Positions 35,574 to 43,461 of a stretch of 64,000 nucleotides of DNA are shown one piece after another. The notes under the pieces were generated by a model that worked only from the letters and a program-made list of their open reading frames with translations, was not told the DNA's origin and searched no databases. Positions within the stretch are counted from its first letter, which is position 1. The number at the start of each line of letters is the position of its first letter. A program made the position numbers and the translations under genes. The stretch lies in assembly GCF_017912535.1 (NCBI RefSeq), contig NZ_JAERQK010000004.1, positions 124,001 to 188,000 of the forward strand. The letters run 5' to 3'. Source of the stretch: Motiliproteus sediminis (GTDB lineage: Bacteria; Pseudomonadota; Gammaproteobacteria; Pseudomonadales; Balneatricaceae).

Positions 35574-36779
35574 ATGATAATAACTATTAACGATAATATT
35601 GAAATTGAGATGTTTAACCCGCTGGAATTGTCGTTCGGTACCAGTGAGGATCGTTTGCCAAAGTCAAAGTTAAATTTGGCTAGGTTGGGGATTAGTAAAG
35701 AGCGTATAAGAATAAAAGATCGCTGGTTTGATGTATTGTCCCAAAGTGATCTTATTCGCAAGAGAAACAAAAATGATGGTTATTACAGGGTTGTTTATAT
35801 CCAAGTAAATTTTAAAAGCGGTGAGTACTATATAGGTAAGGCTAATCGTCCAAGATGGTCTGATTTGCAGCGTTATCCTGGATCAGGTGTTAAGTTTTCA
35901 AATAAGTTTAAAAAATATAAAGAGCAGTTTTTGCGTTATTATATTGCAGCATGTAAGACTGCAGAGGAAACAGAGGAGTTGGAAGCTTCTATAGTAGATA
36001 GTGACTTACTGTTGGATGAAAAATGCCTTAATCTTGTAGCAGGTGGAGGTGGCACTAGCAAGCATCCTTCGGTTGCTGAATCAAGTGAAAAAAAACGTGC
36101 GCATATGCGAGCCAATCCTGAACAGTTTAAGCCTATGTTGGAAGCCTCTATAAAGGCCTTTCGGTCAGGAGATACTCCGGCCTTACGTGCAAGAAATAAA
36201 AGAATAAAAGAGGTGATGAGCGAAGAGATATATCGCGAAATGTCTCGTGATCGAATAAATAAATGGAAGAGAGAAAAACCCAGGGAATACTTGGAGTCTA
36301 GAAGGAAAAATCACAGAGCTATAAAATCCTCTGAAGTTCAAGAGAAGCGAAAGGAAAGCCTTAGGAAGTGGGCACAAGAAAATCCAGAGAAACATAGAGA
36401 ATGGCAAGAAAAGCTAATTAAATCTCGTACTAGCGAAGAAGCTAACTCAAAACGAAAAGCATCTCTAAAAGAATGGAAAGAAAAAAATCCAGATGAAGCA
36501 GTGGCTAACTCGAAAAAAAGGGCTAGAGCTGCGGCGGCTAAAACAAGCAAAGAAATCTATATGCTTGACTTGCTGACTGGTAAAGTTTTAAGGGAATTCC
36601 CTAGCCAGCATGCAGCAGCAAGATGGCTCGTAGATAATGGCATGGCTAAAAACACGAATTGTGTTTCATCTATTAGTTCTGTCTGCTTACGAAAGCCCTG
36701 TTCGACCGGATATGGTTACCGAAAAAAGGCTTATGGTTATGGTTGGTGTTTCGCCTCTGAAATAAAAAATGACGAATAA
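35574..36779 (+). CDS. GIY-YIG-like homing endonuclease with NUMOD repeats
   Basis: A 401-residue basic protein. A GIY-YIG-like core lies at about 70-165: VYI (74-76) in place of GIY, YIG (86-88), Arg95/Arg100 and an acidic helix with ETEELEASIVD (about 134). The middle (about 165-330) is a Lys/Glu/Arg-rich region with repeats of the kind KESLRKWAQENPEKHRE, as in NUMOD3 modules. The C-terminus (IYMLDLLTGKVLREFPSQ ... GYGWCF) looks like NUMOD1 DNA-binding modules of phage homing endonucleases. No Shine-Dalgarno is evident at the ATG 35574. It may spread the element or act on a competing site; function inferred from architecture. Confidence 0.7.
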   Translation: MIITINDNIEIEMFNPLELSFGTSEDRLPKSKLNLARLGISKERIRIKDRWFDVLSQSDLIRKRNKNDGYYRVVYIQVNFKSGEYYIGKANRPRWSDLQRYPGSGVKFSNKFKKYKEQFLRYYIAACKTAEETEELEASIVDSDLLLDEKCLNLVAGGGGTSKHPSVAESSEKKRAHMRANPEQFKPMLEASIKAFRSGDTPALRARNKRIKEVMSEEIYREMSRDRINKWKREKPREYLESRRKNHRAIKSSEVQEKRKESLRKWAQENPEKHREWQEKLIKSRTSEEANSKRKASLKEWKEKNPDEAVANSKKRARAAAAKTSKEIYMLDLLTGKVLREFPSQHAAARWLVDNGMAKNTNCVSSISSVCLRKPCSTGYGYRKKAYGYGWCFASEIKNDE

Positions 36780-36952
36780 TATATCCAGCTAATCACACAC
36801 TTCAAGCGGAAAAACCTTGGCTGCTTTTGCGTTTATTAGTGCAAGGTATGCTGAGTGCTAATATTTTTCGTTTCTGAATTTTAACCGGATTTTTGAAGCC
36901 CGTTTCGAGATAGTCGTAGACATAGCCCCCCCCCTTCCTGTGACAGCTAAAT

Positions 36953-36973
36953 GTGGGCCTAACCTATTGGTAG
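36953..36973 (+). repeat. Left copy of a 21-23 base direct repeat
   Basis: gtgggcctaacctattggtag here and gtggcggcctaaccaataggtag at 37511-37533. The two copies flank the small GIY-YIG gene. Each contains a near-palindrome (cctaacc...tagg-like), and both share the order gtgg, gcctaacc, tag. Confidence 0.5.
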
Positions 36974-37062
36974 TTTGTCGCGGGAGAGAGGGCGCTTAGG
37001 TTCATGCAGGCTCTATATCTATGCGAAGATAGGGCATCGGCTCAGGAGGCTCAAATTCGGAC

Positions 37063-37413
37063 ATGGAATTCTCACAGCGCTTCAGCTTTTCGGATTGGCC
37101 TAACGGAAGTATCCCATCGGTATGTGCTGGCGTTTACGCAATCTGGAATGGTGATGACTTGTTCTATTGCGGTATGTCCGGAAGGGAAATCGAGAGGGCG
37201 TTAGAGCAGGGCAAAAAGAAGTACGGATTAGTGACTAGGCTGAACAGTCATGCTTCTGGACGGCTCAGCGGCGACCAGTTCTGCGTCTACGTAGCAAACA
37301 GATTAGTCATACCAAGTCTTGTATCGGATGACCTGCCAAGGTTCGCTAGCGGTGAGATCCGTTTAGACCACCTCACCAAACAGTTCATACATGACCACCT
37401 CGATTACCAGTAA
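37063..37413 (+). CDS. Small GIY-YIG nuclease family protein, 116 residues
   Basis: The core pattern GVYAIWNGDDLFYCGMSG (residues 23-40) matches GIY-YIG with YCG in the second half. LVTRLNSHASGRLSGDQFCVYV is typical of a bacterial GIY-YIG subfamily of unknown function. At 116 residues it is a little shorter than its relatives, so the C-terminus may be cut. Its base composition is less AT-rich than the rest of the element, and direct repeats flank it, which hints at a separate arrival. The start at 37063 is the best ATG; an ORF in another frame from 37004 is judged spurious. Confidence 0.65.
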   Translation: MEFSQRFSFSDWPNGSIPSVCAGVYAIWNGDDLFYCGMSGREIERALEQGKKKYGLVTRLNSHASGRLSGDQFCVYVANRLVIPSLVSDDLPRFASGEIRLDHLTKQFIHDHLDYQ

Positions 37414-37510
37414 GTTCTGGTCGACAGCAGTGCAGAAGCATATGCGGTTGAGATGCGAGCGCGGCGCGGAGAAATTTTTGGTCAAAAGCCGCGGCTAAAC
37501 CCTCTTTAGT

Positions 37511-37533
37511 GTGGCGGCCTAACCAATAGGTAG
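37511..37533 (+). repeat. Right copy of the direct repeat flanking the small GIY-YIG gene
   Basis: gtggcggcctaaccaataggtag; see the copy at 36953-36973. The distance between the copies is about 560 bases. Confidence 0.5.
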
Positions 37534-37598
37534 CCGGTAAACATCATGGACCCAAGCTGAGCAGCATTGGCTCAGCCAAGATACCGTCCACAAGATCG

Positions 37599-37814
37599 TT
37601 AGACAGGCTTCTCTGGCGGTTTTGGCTTCACTGGCTTGTAGGAGCTTCTTGGGGGCTTGTCTTGCGGCTCAAGATCATCCTTGTCGCGGTGCTGGTACTT
37701 TTCCGGTGGCTGGACAGGCTTCAACGGTTTGCCTGGCTCCGACTGTTTAGGTCCGATGGTCGCGTTTGAAGCCGAGGTGTCCTTTTCTAATGATGTTATT
37801 TCGGATATTTTCAT
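37599..37814 (-). CDS. Proline/lysine-rich small protein, 71 residues
   Basis: A low-complexity, unfolded-looking protein: the C-terminal half is rich in Pro, Lys, Glu and Gln (for example KPLKPVQPPEKY and KPVKPKPPEKPV). The N-terminus MKISEITSLEKD is hydrophilic. There is no Shine-Dalgarno at the ATG. It lies divergent from the recombinase-like gene. It could be a real element protein or a chance frame; I keep it at low confidence. Confidence 0.35.
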   Translation of the reverse strand: MKISEITSLEKDTSASNATIGPKQSEPGKPLKPVQPPEKYQHRDKDDLEPQDKPPRSSYKPVKPKPPEKPV

Positions 37815-37877
37815 GGTTGCGTAACTGTATGCTTTACATTATTTATCATCATTATCAAGGCTAAAGGTTTTACTGTT

Positions 37878-39386
37878 GTGGCTAAGAAAAAGGATGCGTA
37901 CTGCTTTATAGATAATGGAAGTAAACCATCGCTGGTCGATAGAATATCTCATCATTTGAAAGAAAAGATAAAGCGAATATGTGAACATTCAGGTTTAAAA
38001 CACTCAGGAGATGTAATCGAGGTTGCCTCTGATACTATCACCGATTTTTTGCACGCGTGTGATCAAGGGAAGGTAGATAAAGATTCTTGGTTGCTGTTAG
38101 GTATGGGGCATAAACATAGAGCTTTAGATGAATCTTTATTGAGAAGCATTACAAGGCACGTGTCGGTGGCGATTGTTGAAGTTGACCGGGTTGGAATATA
38201 TCCAAAGTATTCTGATGATAATGAAGTATTTTTAGCAAAAATAATAAGTTCCAAGTATTCTTTTGATGAGAAAAAGGCTTCTAATAAAAAATCTTTCAGT
38301 ATCTTAGAAGGAAAAATAGATTATCACAATAATAATAGAGTAGGTAATAGCAATCCGGTTGTGAGTTTGAAGAAGATACCTAACAAAGTGTGGTGGGCAA
38401 AAGAAGAGTCTGGATTTGTTGTTAGAAATGATAAAACTTATTTTGTGATTGAGTTTATCATTAGGTGTGTTTTGAATGAAGGTTTGTCGATCTGGAAGAC
38501 GAGCAAAAAAGTAAGAGAAGAATACCCTAATATTAAACTTTCACATTCAAATGTAAAAAATAATCACTTGCTGCCAAAAGGTATCAAGGAAACACTATCA
38601 GATGTTTCAATGTATGGAGACAGGGTTTTTAAATTAGGTGAAAGATCTAAGGTTGCTCGAGAGTATTATAAATTCGCACCAGTTACCATTGATGAATATG
38701 ACCAGATAAACGAATTGATTAATCGAAGAGAGTATGTGGATATTGCAGGCGACCGTATTTTATGCCGATTCTGCAATGAAAAATTCACTGCTTACTATGA
38801 CGAAAATAGTCGGGAGCGACGGTATCGGTGTGAAAACAACCATTACCAAGATACACGAGCTTCAAAATATTCGTTTATGCAGTCAGTTGTGGAGGATGCT
38901 ATATTCAGGGTGTGTGGCCATAGATTATGGCACTGGGATGCAAATATGCCTTCTAGTTATAATCCGTTCTTGAACAAAGATGATCTTAGGAATATTAAGG
39001 AAGCTGTTTCTACTAGGCATTGTGATGATTCTGAATTAGATGATGACTGGCTGGCAATTGATAGCGATGTGCTGAATATTGATAATATCGATAAGAGAAA
39101 GCATGCAGACAAATTGGCAAAAGCTTGTATCGACAAGATAGAAGTGTATCGGAAGTACCTGAATAGGAAGCCTCTTGCTAAAAGCTTTCTTGGATACGTG
39201 GGCTCAGAAAGGTACTTGAATATTAAGATTACTCTAAAAGACGACTCAAAGTTTGTAGTCTTTTATATTAACGATGAGTTTGTACTTAAAAATCGGGTTT
39301 TTGGATCTGGGGAGTGGGATGATGAGTCCAGGGCTGAGCACGTAAATGATTGGGGAAGAGAAAAAACAGAGGTTTGGTTCAGATAA
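37878..39386 (+). CDS. Large-serine-recombinase-like protein without catalytic residues
   Basis: A 502-residue protein, strongly AT-rich gene. By eye it aligns with the element's own large serine recombinase: FLHACDQGKVDKDS (57-70) with FLHAVEIGKVRKGS, and later a recombinase domain (about 170-240). A zinc-ribbon-like CRFC...CENNH (Cys296, Cys299, Cys318, His322) is placed as in the true recombinase. But the catalytic Ser position (R-I-S in the active enzyme) reads CFIDNGS, and the DRLSR arginine motif reads GHKHRA (77-82). It can therefore hardly cut DNA. It may bind att sites or the recombinase as a directionality factor or antagonist. No family name known to me. Confidence 0.65.
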   Translation: MAKKKDAYCFIDNGSKPSLVDRISHHLKEKIKRICEHSGLKHSGDVIEVASDTITDFLHACDQGKVDKDSWLLLGMGHKHRALDESLLRSITRHVSVAIVEVDRVGIYPKYSDDNEVFLAKIISSKYSFDEKKASNKKSFSILEGKIDYHNNNRVGNSNPVVSLKKIPNKVWWAKEESGFVVRNDKTYFVIEFIIRCVLNEGLSIWKTSKKVREEYPNIKLSHSNVKNNHLLPKGIKETLSDVSMYGDRVFKLGERSKVAREYYKFAPVTIDEYDQINELINRREYVDIAGDRILCRFCNEKFTAYYDENSRERRYRCENNHYQDTRASKYSFMQSVVEDAIFRVCGHRLWHWDANMPSSYNPFLNKDDLRNIKEAVSTRHCDDSELDDDWLAIDSDVLNIDNIDKRKHADKLAKACIDKIEVYRKYLNRKPLAKSFLGYVGSERYLNIKITLKDDSKFVVFYINDEFVLKNRVFGSGEWDDESRAEHVNDWGREKTEVWFR

Positions 39387-39415
39387 AATAGCGGCAGTAC
39401 TTTACTGCCGCTATT
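39387..39415. terminator. Bidirectional terminator between convergent genes
   Basis: Perfect 13-base stem aatagcggcagta / tactgccgctatt with a three-base loop (39387-39399 and 39403-39415). On the minus strand it is followed by TTTTATCT. Confidence 0.85.
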
Positions 39416-39446
39416 AGATACTAGCTAAAGTTGTAGGCTGTTACTC

Positions 39447-39698
39447 CTATTCTTCTGATGTCGTACCTTGGTTAGACGTTGAAGGAAATTTAACCTTATG
39501 GGACTCGATGAACTTATAAAGCTTGTCGTGATCTAGCCCGAACTCGGAAATAAGGCTGCTAATCCTATCGTCGATTTGAGCTTGCAGGCTTGCATTGGCC
39601 GCTTTCCTCAGTTCTTCCGCTTTCTTCGCAGAGTTTTCGGCCCGCTTTTCGGCGTCAATCGAAGCTAGTAGGTCATCGATATCGTTAGTTTCACTCAT
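39447..39698 (-). CDS. Small coiled-coil protein, 83 residues
   Basis: A hydrophilic helical protein: DIDDLLASIDAEKRAENSAKKAEELRK forms an amphipathic helix, and IDDRISSLISEFGLDHDKLYKFI follows. The second part resembles the linker before the DNA-binding domain of H-NS-type proteins (IxELIxEYGLTxEDL), but no DNA-binding domain is present. It could be a truncated H-NS-like oligomer partner, as H-NST is in enterobacteria; that is inference from pattern. GGAG eight bases before the ATG supports expression. It is encoded opposite to the H-NS-like gene about 4 kb away. Confidence 0.6.
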   Translation of the reverse strand: MSETNDIDDLLASIDAEKRAENSAKKAEELRKAANASLQAQIDDRISSLISEFGLDHDKLYKFIESHKVKFPSTSNQGTTSEE

Positions 39699-39862
39699 TC
39701 AAAATTCTCCAGTAGGAAGTGGATTTGGTTAAGAGCGCTCTTGAGTGAAAAATATTCCAGCCAGTAGCTCTTTAGCAACAGCTAGAAGTACGACAGAAAA
39801 TTAGAATATCCATATTCTTGCGTTTTTATGTCTGTTGTATCTTGTTGAAACAAAATAATAAA

Positions 39863-39877
39863 AGTGCGCTTTGCACT
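39863..39877 (-). terminator. Terminator of the resolvase gene
   Basis: Stem agtgc / gcact with a five-base loop. On the minus strand TTTTATTATTTTG follows. The hairpin core gtgcgct is also found at 41097-41105 and 41283-41291, in the direct repeats. Confidence 0.6.
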
Positions 39878-39897
39878 GATTGTTTAACATTCTTGTA

Positions 39898-40569
39898 TCA
39901 ATAGCTCATTCGAACTCTGCTCACCTGCATAGCCGACCATTGTTTACCCCGTCTCGTTGTAAAACCGAGGTCGTTCAACGCATCTGCGGCCGCAGCAAGC
40001 GTCATATGATCGAACTGGCTTACCGCGTCTTTGATGTCCGACAGCCAACTTTGCGTTGCTGCCTTTGATGCCGCTGTTGCTCGGCGAGTGTCTGTGTTGC
40101 GTACAAGGTGCAGGTTCGGATTGCCGAGCTTAAAACCTTGGGCTTTTTTACGGGCCAGTGCTGCCTTGGTTCTTTCTGAGATCAACTTTCGCTCTTGCTG
40201 AGCGACTGCCGCCAAAATGTGTATTGTCATGTCGTTGGCATTCGGATTGTCACAACAGACGAACCGAACGCCACTGTCCATAAGGCAGGCCATAAAAGCG
40301 AGGTTCCTAGAGAGCCGGTCTAACTTGGCGATCACAAGCACTGCATTTTTTAGTCGGGCCATTCTCAGAGCTTCGGCCAGAACAGGGCGGTCGTTCTTAC
40401 CGCCCGATTCGACTTCGACAAACTCTTGTAGGATTTCGGCTCCGAAGTTTTCAGCGTATTTCCCAACGATCTCTTTTTGGGCTTCCAATCCGAGGCCGCT
40501 TTTTTCCTGCTGGTTTGTCGAGACCCGAAGGTAGCTAATTACTCTTTGGCTCTGATTGTTGTTGCTCAT
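39898..40569 (-). CDS. Serine resolvase/invertase family recombinase
   Basis: A 223-residue small serine recombinase. The catalytic Ser17 is in ISYLRVSTNQQ. VIAKLDRLSRN carries the conserved arginines, and AAVAQQERKLISERTKAAL is the E helix. The C-terminal DNA-binding part (about 150-223) ends SRVRMSY. The ORF is full-length for the Tn3 resolvase/Pin type with a slightly long C-terminus. It may resolve dimers of a circular form of the element or invert a segment. An inverted repeat at 43227/43462 would be a candidate substrate. It is encoded next to the HTH gene on the same strand. Confidence 0.92.
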   Translation of the reverse strand: MSNNNQSQRVISYLRVSTNQQEKSGLGLEAQKEIVGKYAENFGAEILQEFVEVESGGKNDRPVLAEALRMARLKNAVLVIAKLDRLSRNLAFMACLMDSGVRFVCCDNPNANDMTIHILAAVAQQERKLISERTKAALARKKAQGFKLGNPNLHLVRNTDTRRATAASKAATQSWLSDIKDAVSQFDHMTLAAAADALNDLGFTTRRGKQWSAMQVSRVRMSY

Positions 40570-40641
40570 AACATCACCCTAAACGGTCGTCTTGCGTGTT
40601 GTTAATTGCAGTCTATTGTCGTGAAAGCCGAAGAAAAATCT

Positions 40642-40950
40642 CTATTCTACGCCGCCATGCTCTCGGGCAATATATTGGGCGTATAGAATTGCACGCCTAC
40701 CTGCCAGCTCTCTAAGTAGGCGCTGTTGATCCATCAACTGTTCTCGTTGCTGCTGCCATTCGGCCGGCATGTGGAATTCTTCGATGTACCAGTCTCGGGC
40801 CGCCTCCAAATCAATGATGGCTGCAACGCCGCGTTTTCCTGGCTCGATCATCGGCAGCCCTTTCGCTTGTAAGTTTCTGATCGTGGTGTAACTAACTCCG
40901 AGATATTTGGCTGCATCTCGGAGGCTGCCTGTTTTTGGTTGTTCGCTCAT
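40642..40950 (-). CDS. Helix-turn-helix DNA-binding protein (MerR/Nu1-like)
   Basis: A 102-residue protein. LRDAAKYLGVSYTTIRNLQAKGLP (about 10-33) is a winged-helix HTH of the excisionase/MerR/terminase-small-subunit type. A helical C-terminus rich in Gln and Arg follows (EWQQQREQLMDQQRLLREL), suitable for dimerisation. AGGAG lies seven bases before the ATG. It is encoded upstream of the resolvase gene on the same strand and probably cotranscribed. It may be the excisionase or a regulator of the element. Confidence 0.75.
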   Translation of the reverse strand: MSEQPKTGSLRDAAKYLGVSYTTIRNLQAKGLPMIEPGKRGVAAIIDLEAARDWYIEEFHMPAEWQQQREQLMDQQRLLRELAGRRAILYAQYIAREHGGVE

Positions 40951-41094
40951 AGCGGTCTCCTTTTTGTTTTATTTATCAGTGATAAACAGGTCAGCAAGAT
41001 TCGCAGCTGGGTTTTTCACTTATGATTTTGGTGGGGGCGTTTGTGACAGACAATATCATGTGACAAAAAAAACACAGAGAACTACCAATTAATA

Positions 41095-41380
41095 AGAAGT
41101 GCGCTCAAGCGCTCTATATGGCAATAGCAATTTGGGTATGTAATGCCATTCTCCAATATTAATACAGTAGTTTGTACACTTTTGCAGTGGGTGGCTAGAG
41201 CCGTTATTGGCAATATGTGCTGCTAAATAGCTTATAGCTGCTATTAATAACAGTTGGTTACAGAGTGCCTAATAACCAATAGAAGTGCGCTAATGCGCAA
41301 TAAGGGCTTGTGTAAAGCAGCAAATCGGGGCATTTTAATGCCATTCTCCCACTATTAATACAGTAGTTTGTACACTTTTG
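41095..41380 (+). repeat. Two long direct repeats upstream of the polymerase-like gene
   Basis: Copy 1 runs about 41095-41184 and copy 2 about 41281-41380. Each begins agaagtgcgct with a GC hairpin, has a variable middle of about 35-45 bases, and ends with taatgccattctcc, tattaatacagtag and tttgtacacttttg. The ends are almost identical. A third partial hairpin (aaagtgcgct) is at 39861. The region 40951-41465 (515 bases) has no gene. It could be an origin with iteron-like repeats, a duplicated operator, or a small-RNA tandem. The position just upstream of a polymerase-like gene favours an origin or operator; this is inferred. Confidence 0.7.
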
Positions 41381-41465
41381 GGACTGTCAGAGTCTGTAAG
41401 TTATTGATTTGTAGTTGCTTGCTTTTCTGTGCGTGCATGTAAGTTGTTGATATATAAGGGTCTGC

Positions 41466-43223
41466 ATGGATATTCAAAATTTGCTTAAAACGAAGTTTCC
41501 TGAGCTTGCTTTTGAAGCGTTTTGCCAACGGCTGAATATCACTGATCAAAAGGAAAAAAGGAACTATAAAAAAGGCTACGACAAATACATTGAACAAATT
41601 GAAGGTGTTTTTCTTGGTAGTTTTCATCAGGCACATAAAAGCTACCCCAAAAATAAGAAAGGATTCCCAATATTCGAATCGTCAATGTCAAATACTACTT
41701 TTACAGCGGGTAGAGGAATAGAGAGTAGGAAGAGGGTTTGGGATTTTTATAAGGAAAAAATGCCGTTCTTTAATCGGCTGATAAAAGGCAGCAAAGGGAT
41801 AGCTAGTCTGTATATCTTAAACAATAAAAAAGTAGACCAACTGTTTGATGCGCTTTGCCATCAAGTTGACGAGCTTGTAATAGATAAAGGGCAATGGGTA
41901 GTAAAAAATACTAGTGTAGATCTGTCAGTACCAAATAGTAACCTCAATGTTTTGGTCGATGTTGATGGTATACAAAAGATGGTCCAGCAAAGGTATACCG
42001 CTTTAACGACACGAAAAGAGAAGGTGTTTCTAGCAACCGCTCTTAAGATCGCGATAGACAACAATGGATGTATACCGCATGAAATTGAACGGTCAGATGC
42101 AGGAAGGCTCTATGCGAGGGGCATAAATCTACAGTCTGGTTGTAGCCGTGAAATTAGGGACATCTGTCTTGGTCGTCACTTTTCCTATGATATTGAGTGC
42201 TGTAGTTTCGCAGTGCTTACTCAGTACGCTCGTCGTATCGATCCGAACATCTCTGCGCAGCATGTTGATCAGTATATTGCGGATCGATCAGCCATCAGGA
42301 AGTGTGTAGCAAAGCGAGTTAACGTATCCGTTGATGATGTGAAGATGGCCTTCACCAGCATTGGATTTTTCGCCAAGGCTCAAGGTCGGATATGGGACTT
42401 CAGTAAGAAAAGAGAGGTTCAAACAGCGCTTTATAAGTACCTCGGACAACAAGTTGATCAGTTTTTGGCTGACCCGTTTGTGGCTTCGTTTATCGCGGAA
42501 TATAAAGCTATAGGCGATTGCATTGTTACTGAAGCGAAGAAGCAAAAGGAGTACGTGCTGCATGGAGGTGCGAAGATCAGCACCAAAACAAAAAAGTCAA
42601 AACTGCTGGCCAACATCTATCAGAGTATTGAAGGCTCGATACTTGATCATGTGATTGAGTTTTGGGAACAGCACGGTGATCAAAAGCTGCTACTGCCAGT
42701 ACACGATTGTATCAAGACCAGTTGCAGGCTTGATGCGGTAGCTTTGTCTCGGCATGTGTTAGCAACAACGGGCTGGGATGTGACGTTTGATGAAGAGCTA
42801 CCAAAACCAGAGTATTTTCGGATCACGGTTTTCAATAACCAAATTCAGGGGGCGAATCTTAAGCCTAAGCTTGTTGCTGAATACCAGGCCAAGAACTTTG
42901 GGGTTGCACAGCGGTATACACTTAAACAGCTGTCTAAGATTGATCCAGTGATCTATCGCCAGTTGCCATGTGAAGCGAAGCAGATTGTTAGCAACTTCGA
43001 TCAGCACAACTTGGTGTGCAGTTATGCCTTTGTCCCTAATGCAAATCTGTTGATACTCCAAACAGAAGACCTGTTAACTATCATCGACGAATACGATCGT
43101 GTCTTTTGCCAGGATTCTTCGAATTTCATTTCTGACAGTTATATCAGATCAGTAAAAAAGACAGGGCAGAAAATCAATTCACTTGTTCAGAGGATTACTG
43201 TTGATAGCACAATGCTGCTGTGA
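41466..43223 (+). CDS. Family A polymerase-like protein (PolA / single-subunit polymerase superfamily)
   Basis: A 585-residue protein. The sequence GRLYARGINLQ (213-223) matches the GRLxxxxxNLQ signature of family A DNA polymerases with identical spacing. Motif A follows with Asp242 in FSYDIECCSF, motif B-like VKMAFTSIGF (292-301) and motif C PVHDCIK with Asp414. The distance from motif A Asp to the motif B Lys is 51 residues and to the motif C Asp 172 (about 47 and 179 in T7 DNA polymerase). The steric-gate Glu five residues after the motif A Asp is Ser247, so ribonucleotide use is possible. No exonuclease motif is seen in the first 200 residues. AAGGG precedes the ATG by five bases. Function inferred. 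Confidence 0.65.
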   Translation: MDIQNLLKTKFPELAFEAFCQRLNITDQKEKRNYKKGYDKYIEQIEGVFLGSFHQAHKSYPKNKKGFPIFESSMSNTTFTAGRGIESRKRVWDFYKEKMPFFNRLIKGSKGIASLYILNNKKVDQLFDALCHQVDELVIDKGQWVVKNTSVDLSVPNSNLNVLVDVDGIQKMVQQRYTALTTRKEKVFLATALKIAIDNNGCIPHEIERSDAGRLYARGINLQSGCSREIRDICLGRHFSYDIECCSFAVLTQYARRIDPNISAQHVDQYIADRSAIRKCVAKRVNVSVDDVKMAFTSIGFFAKAQGRIWDFSKKREVQTALYKYLGQQVDQFLADPFVASFIAEYKAIGDCIVTEAKKQKEYVLHGGAKISTKTKKSKLLANIYQSIEGSILDHVIEFWEQHGDQKLLLPVHDCIKTSCRLDAVALSRHVLATTGWDVTFDEELPKPEYFRITVFNNQIQGANLKPKLVAEYQAKNFGVAQRYTLKQLSKIDPVIYRQLPCEAKQIVSNFDQHNLVCSYAFVPNANLLILQTEDLLTIIDEYDRVFCQDSSNFISDSYIRSVKKTGQKINSLVQRITVDSTMLL

Positions 43224-43460
43224 AAATAGGGGGCCTTTTTCGGATACGATTTGCTCAGCCAAAATTTTGCCTTTCGAATCGACCAACCTTCTTACTGTCC
43301 GATCTGGATAGTGCTTAACAACTTCCGTGACAGTGCGCTTGGGATCGAATAGGATTTCTTCAAAGCGCTGCTTGTCCATATCTTCGATGCTACAGTCTGA
43401 CGACGACAGAGCAATATAAGATTTAAAGCATCGATAATCAGTGCCGACATATACCCTCAC
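43179..43460 (-). CDS. Hypothetical small protein, 93 residues
   Basis: The GTG-started frame overlaps the 3' end of the polymerase-like gene by 45 bases on the opposite strand. The product is protein-like: KQRFEEILFDPKRTVTEVV is a helix-forming stretch and DRTVRRLVDSKGKILAEQIV follows. There is no Shine-Dalgarno. Much of it lies between the arms of an inverted repeat. It may be real, but may also be a chance frame. Confidence 0.35.
   Translation of the reverse strand: MRVYVGTDYRCFKSYIALSSSDCSIEDMDKQRFEEILFDPKRTVTEVVKHYPDRTVRRLVDSKGKILAEQIVSEKGPLFSQQHCAINSNPLNK
43227..43252 (+). repeat. Left arm of a 26-base inverted repeat
   Basis: The segment taggggg-cctttttcggat-acgattt here matches the reverse complement of 43462-43487 at about 21 of 26 positions. 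The exact shared core is ggg-cctttttc. The arms enclose 209 bases and the right arm ends three bases before the H-NS-like ATG. Confidence 0.6.
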
Positions 43461-43461
43461 G

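Noticed and set aside
37004-37204. A 66-codon plus-strand frame overlapping the small GIY-YIG gene
   Set aside because: The other frame carries recognisable GIY-YIG motifs; this one does not.
41260-41344. A 28-codon minus-strand micro-ORF in the direct repeat
   Set aside because: The possible Shine-Dalgarno is only one base from the ATG, and the other repeat copy has an early stop, so coding is unlikely.
41466-43223. Reverse transcriptase as identity of the 585-residue protein
   Set aside because: No YxDD-type motif; the GRLxxxxxNLQ signature and VHDC fit family A polymerases better.
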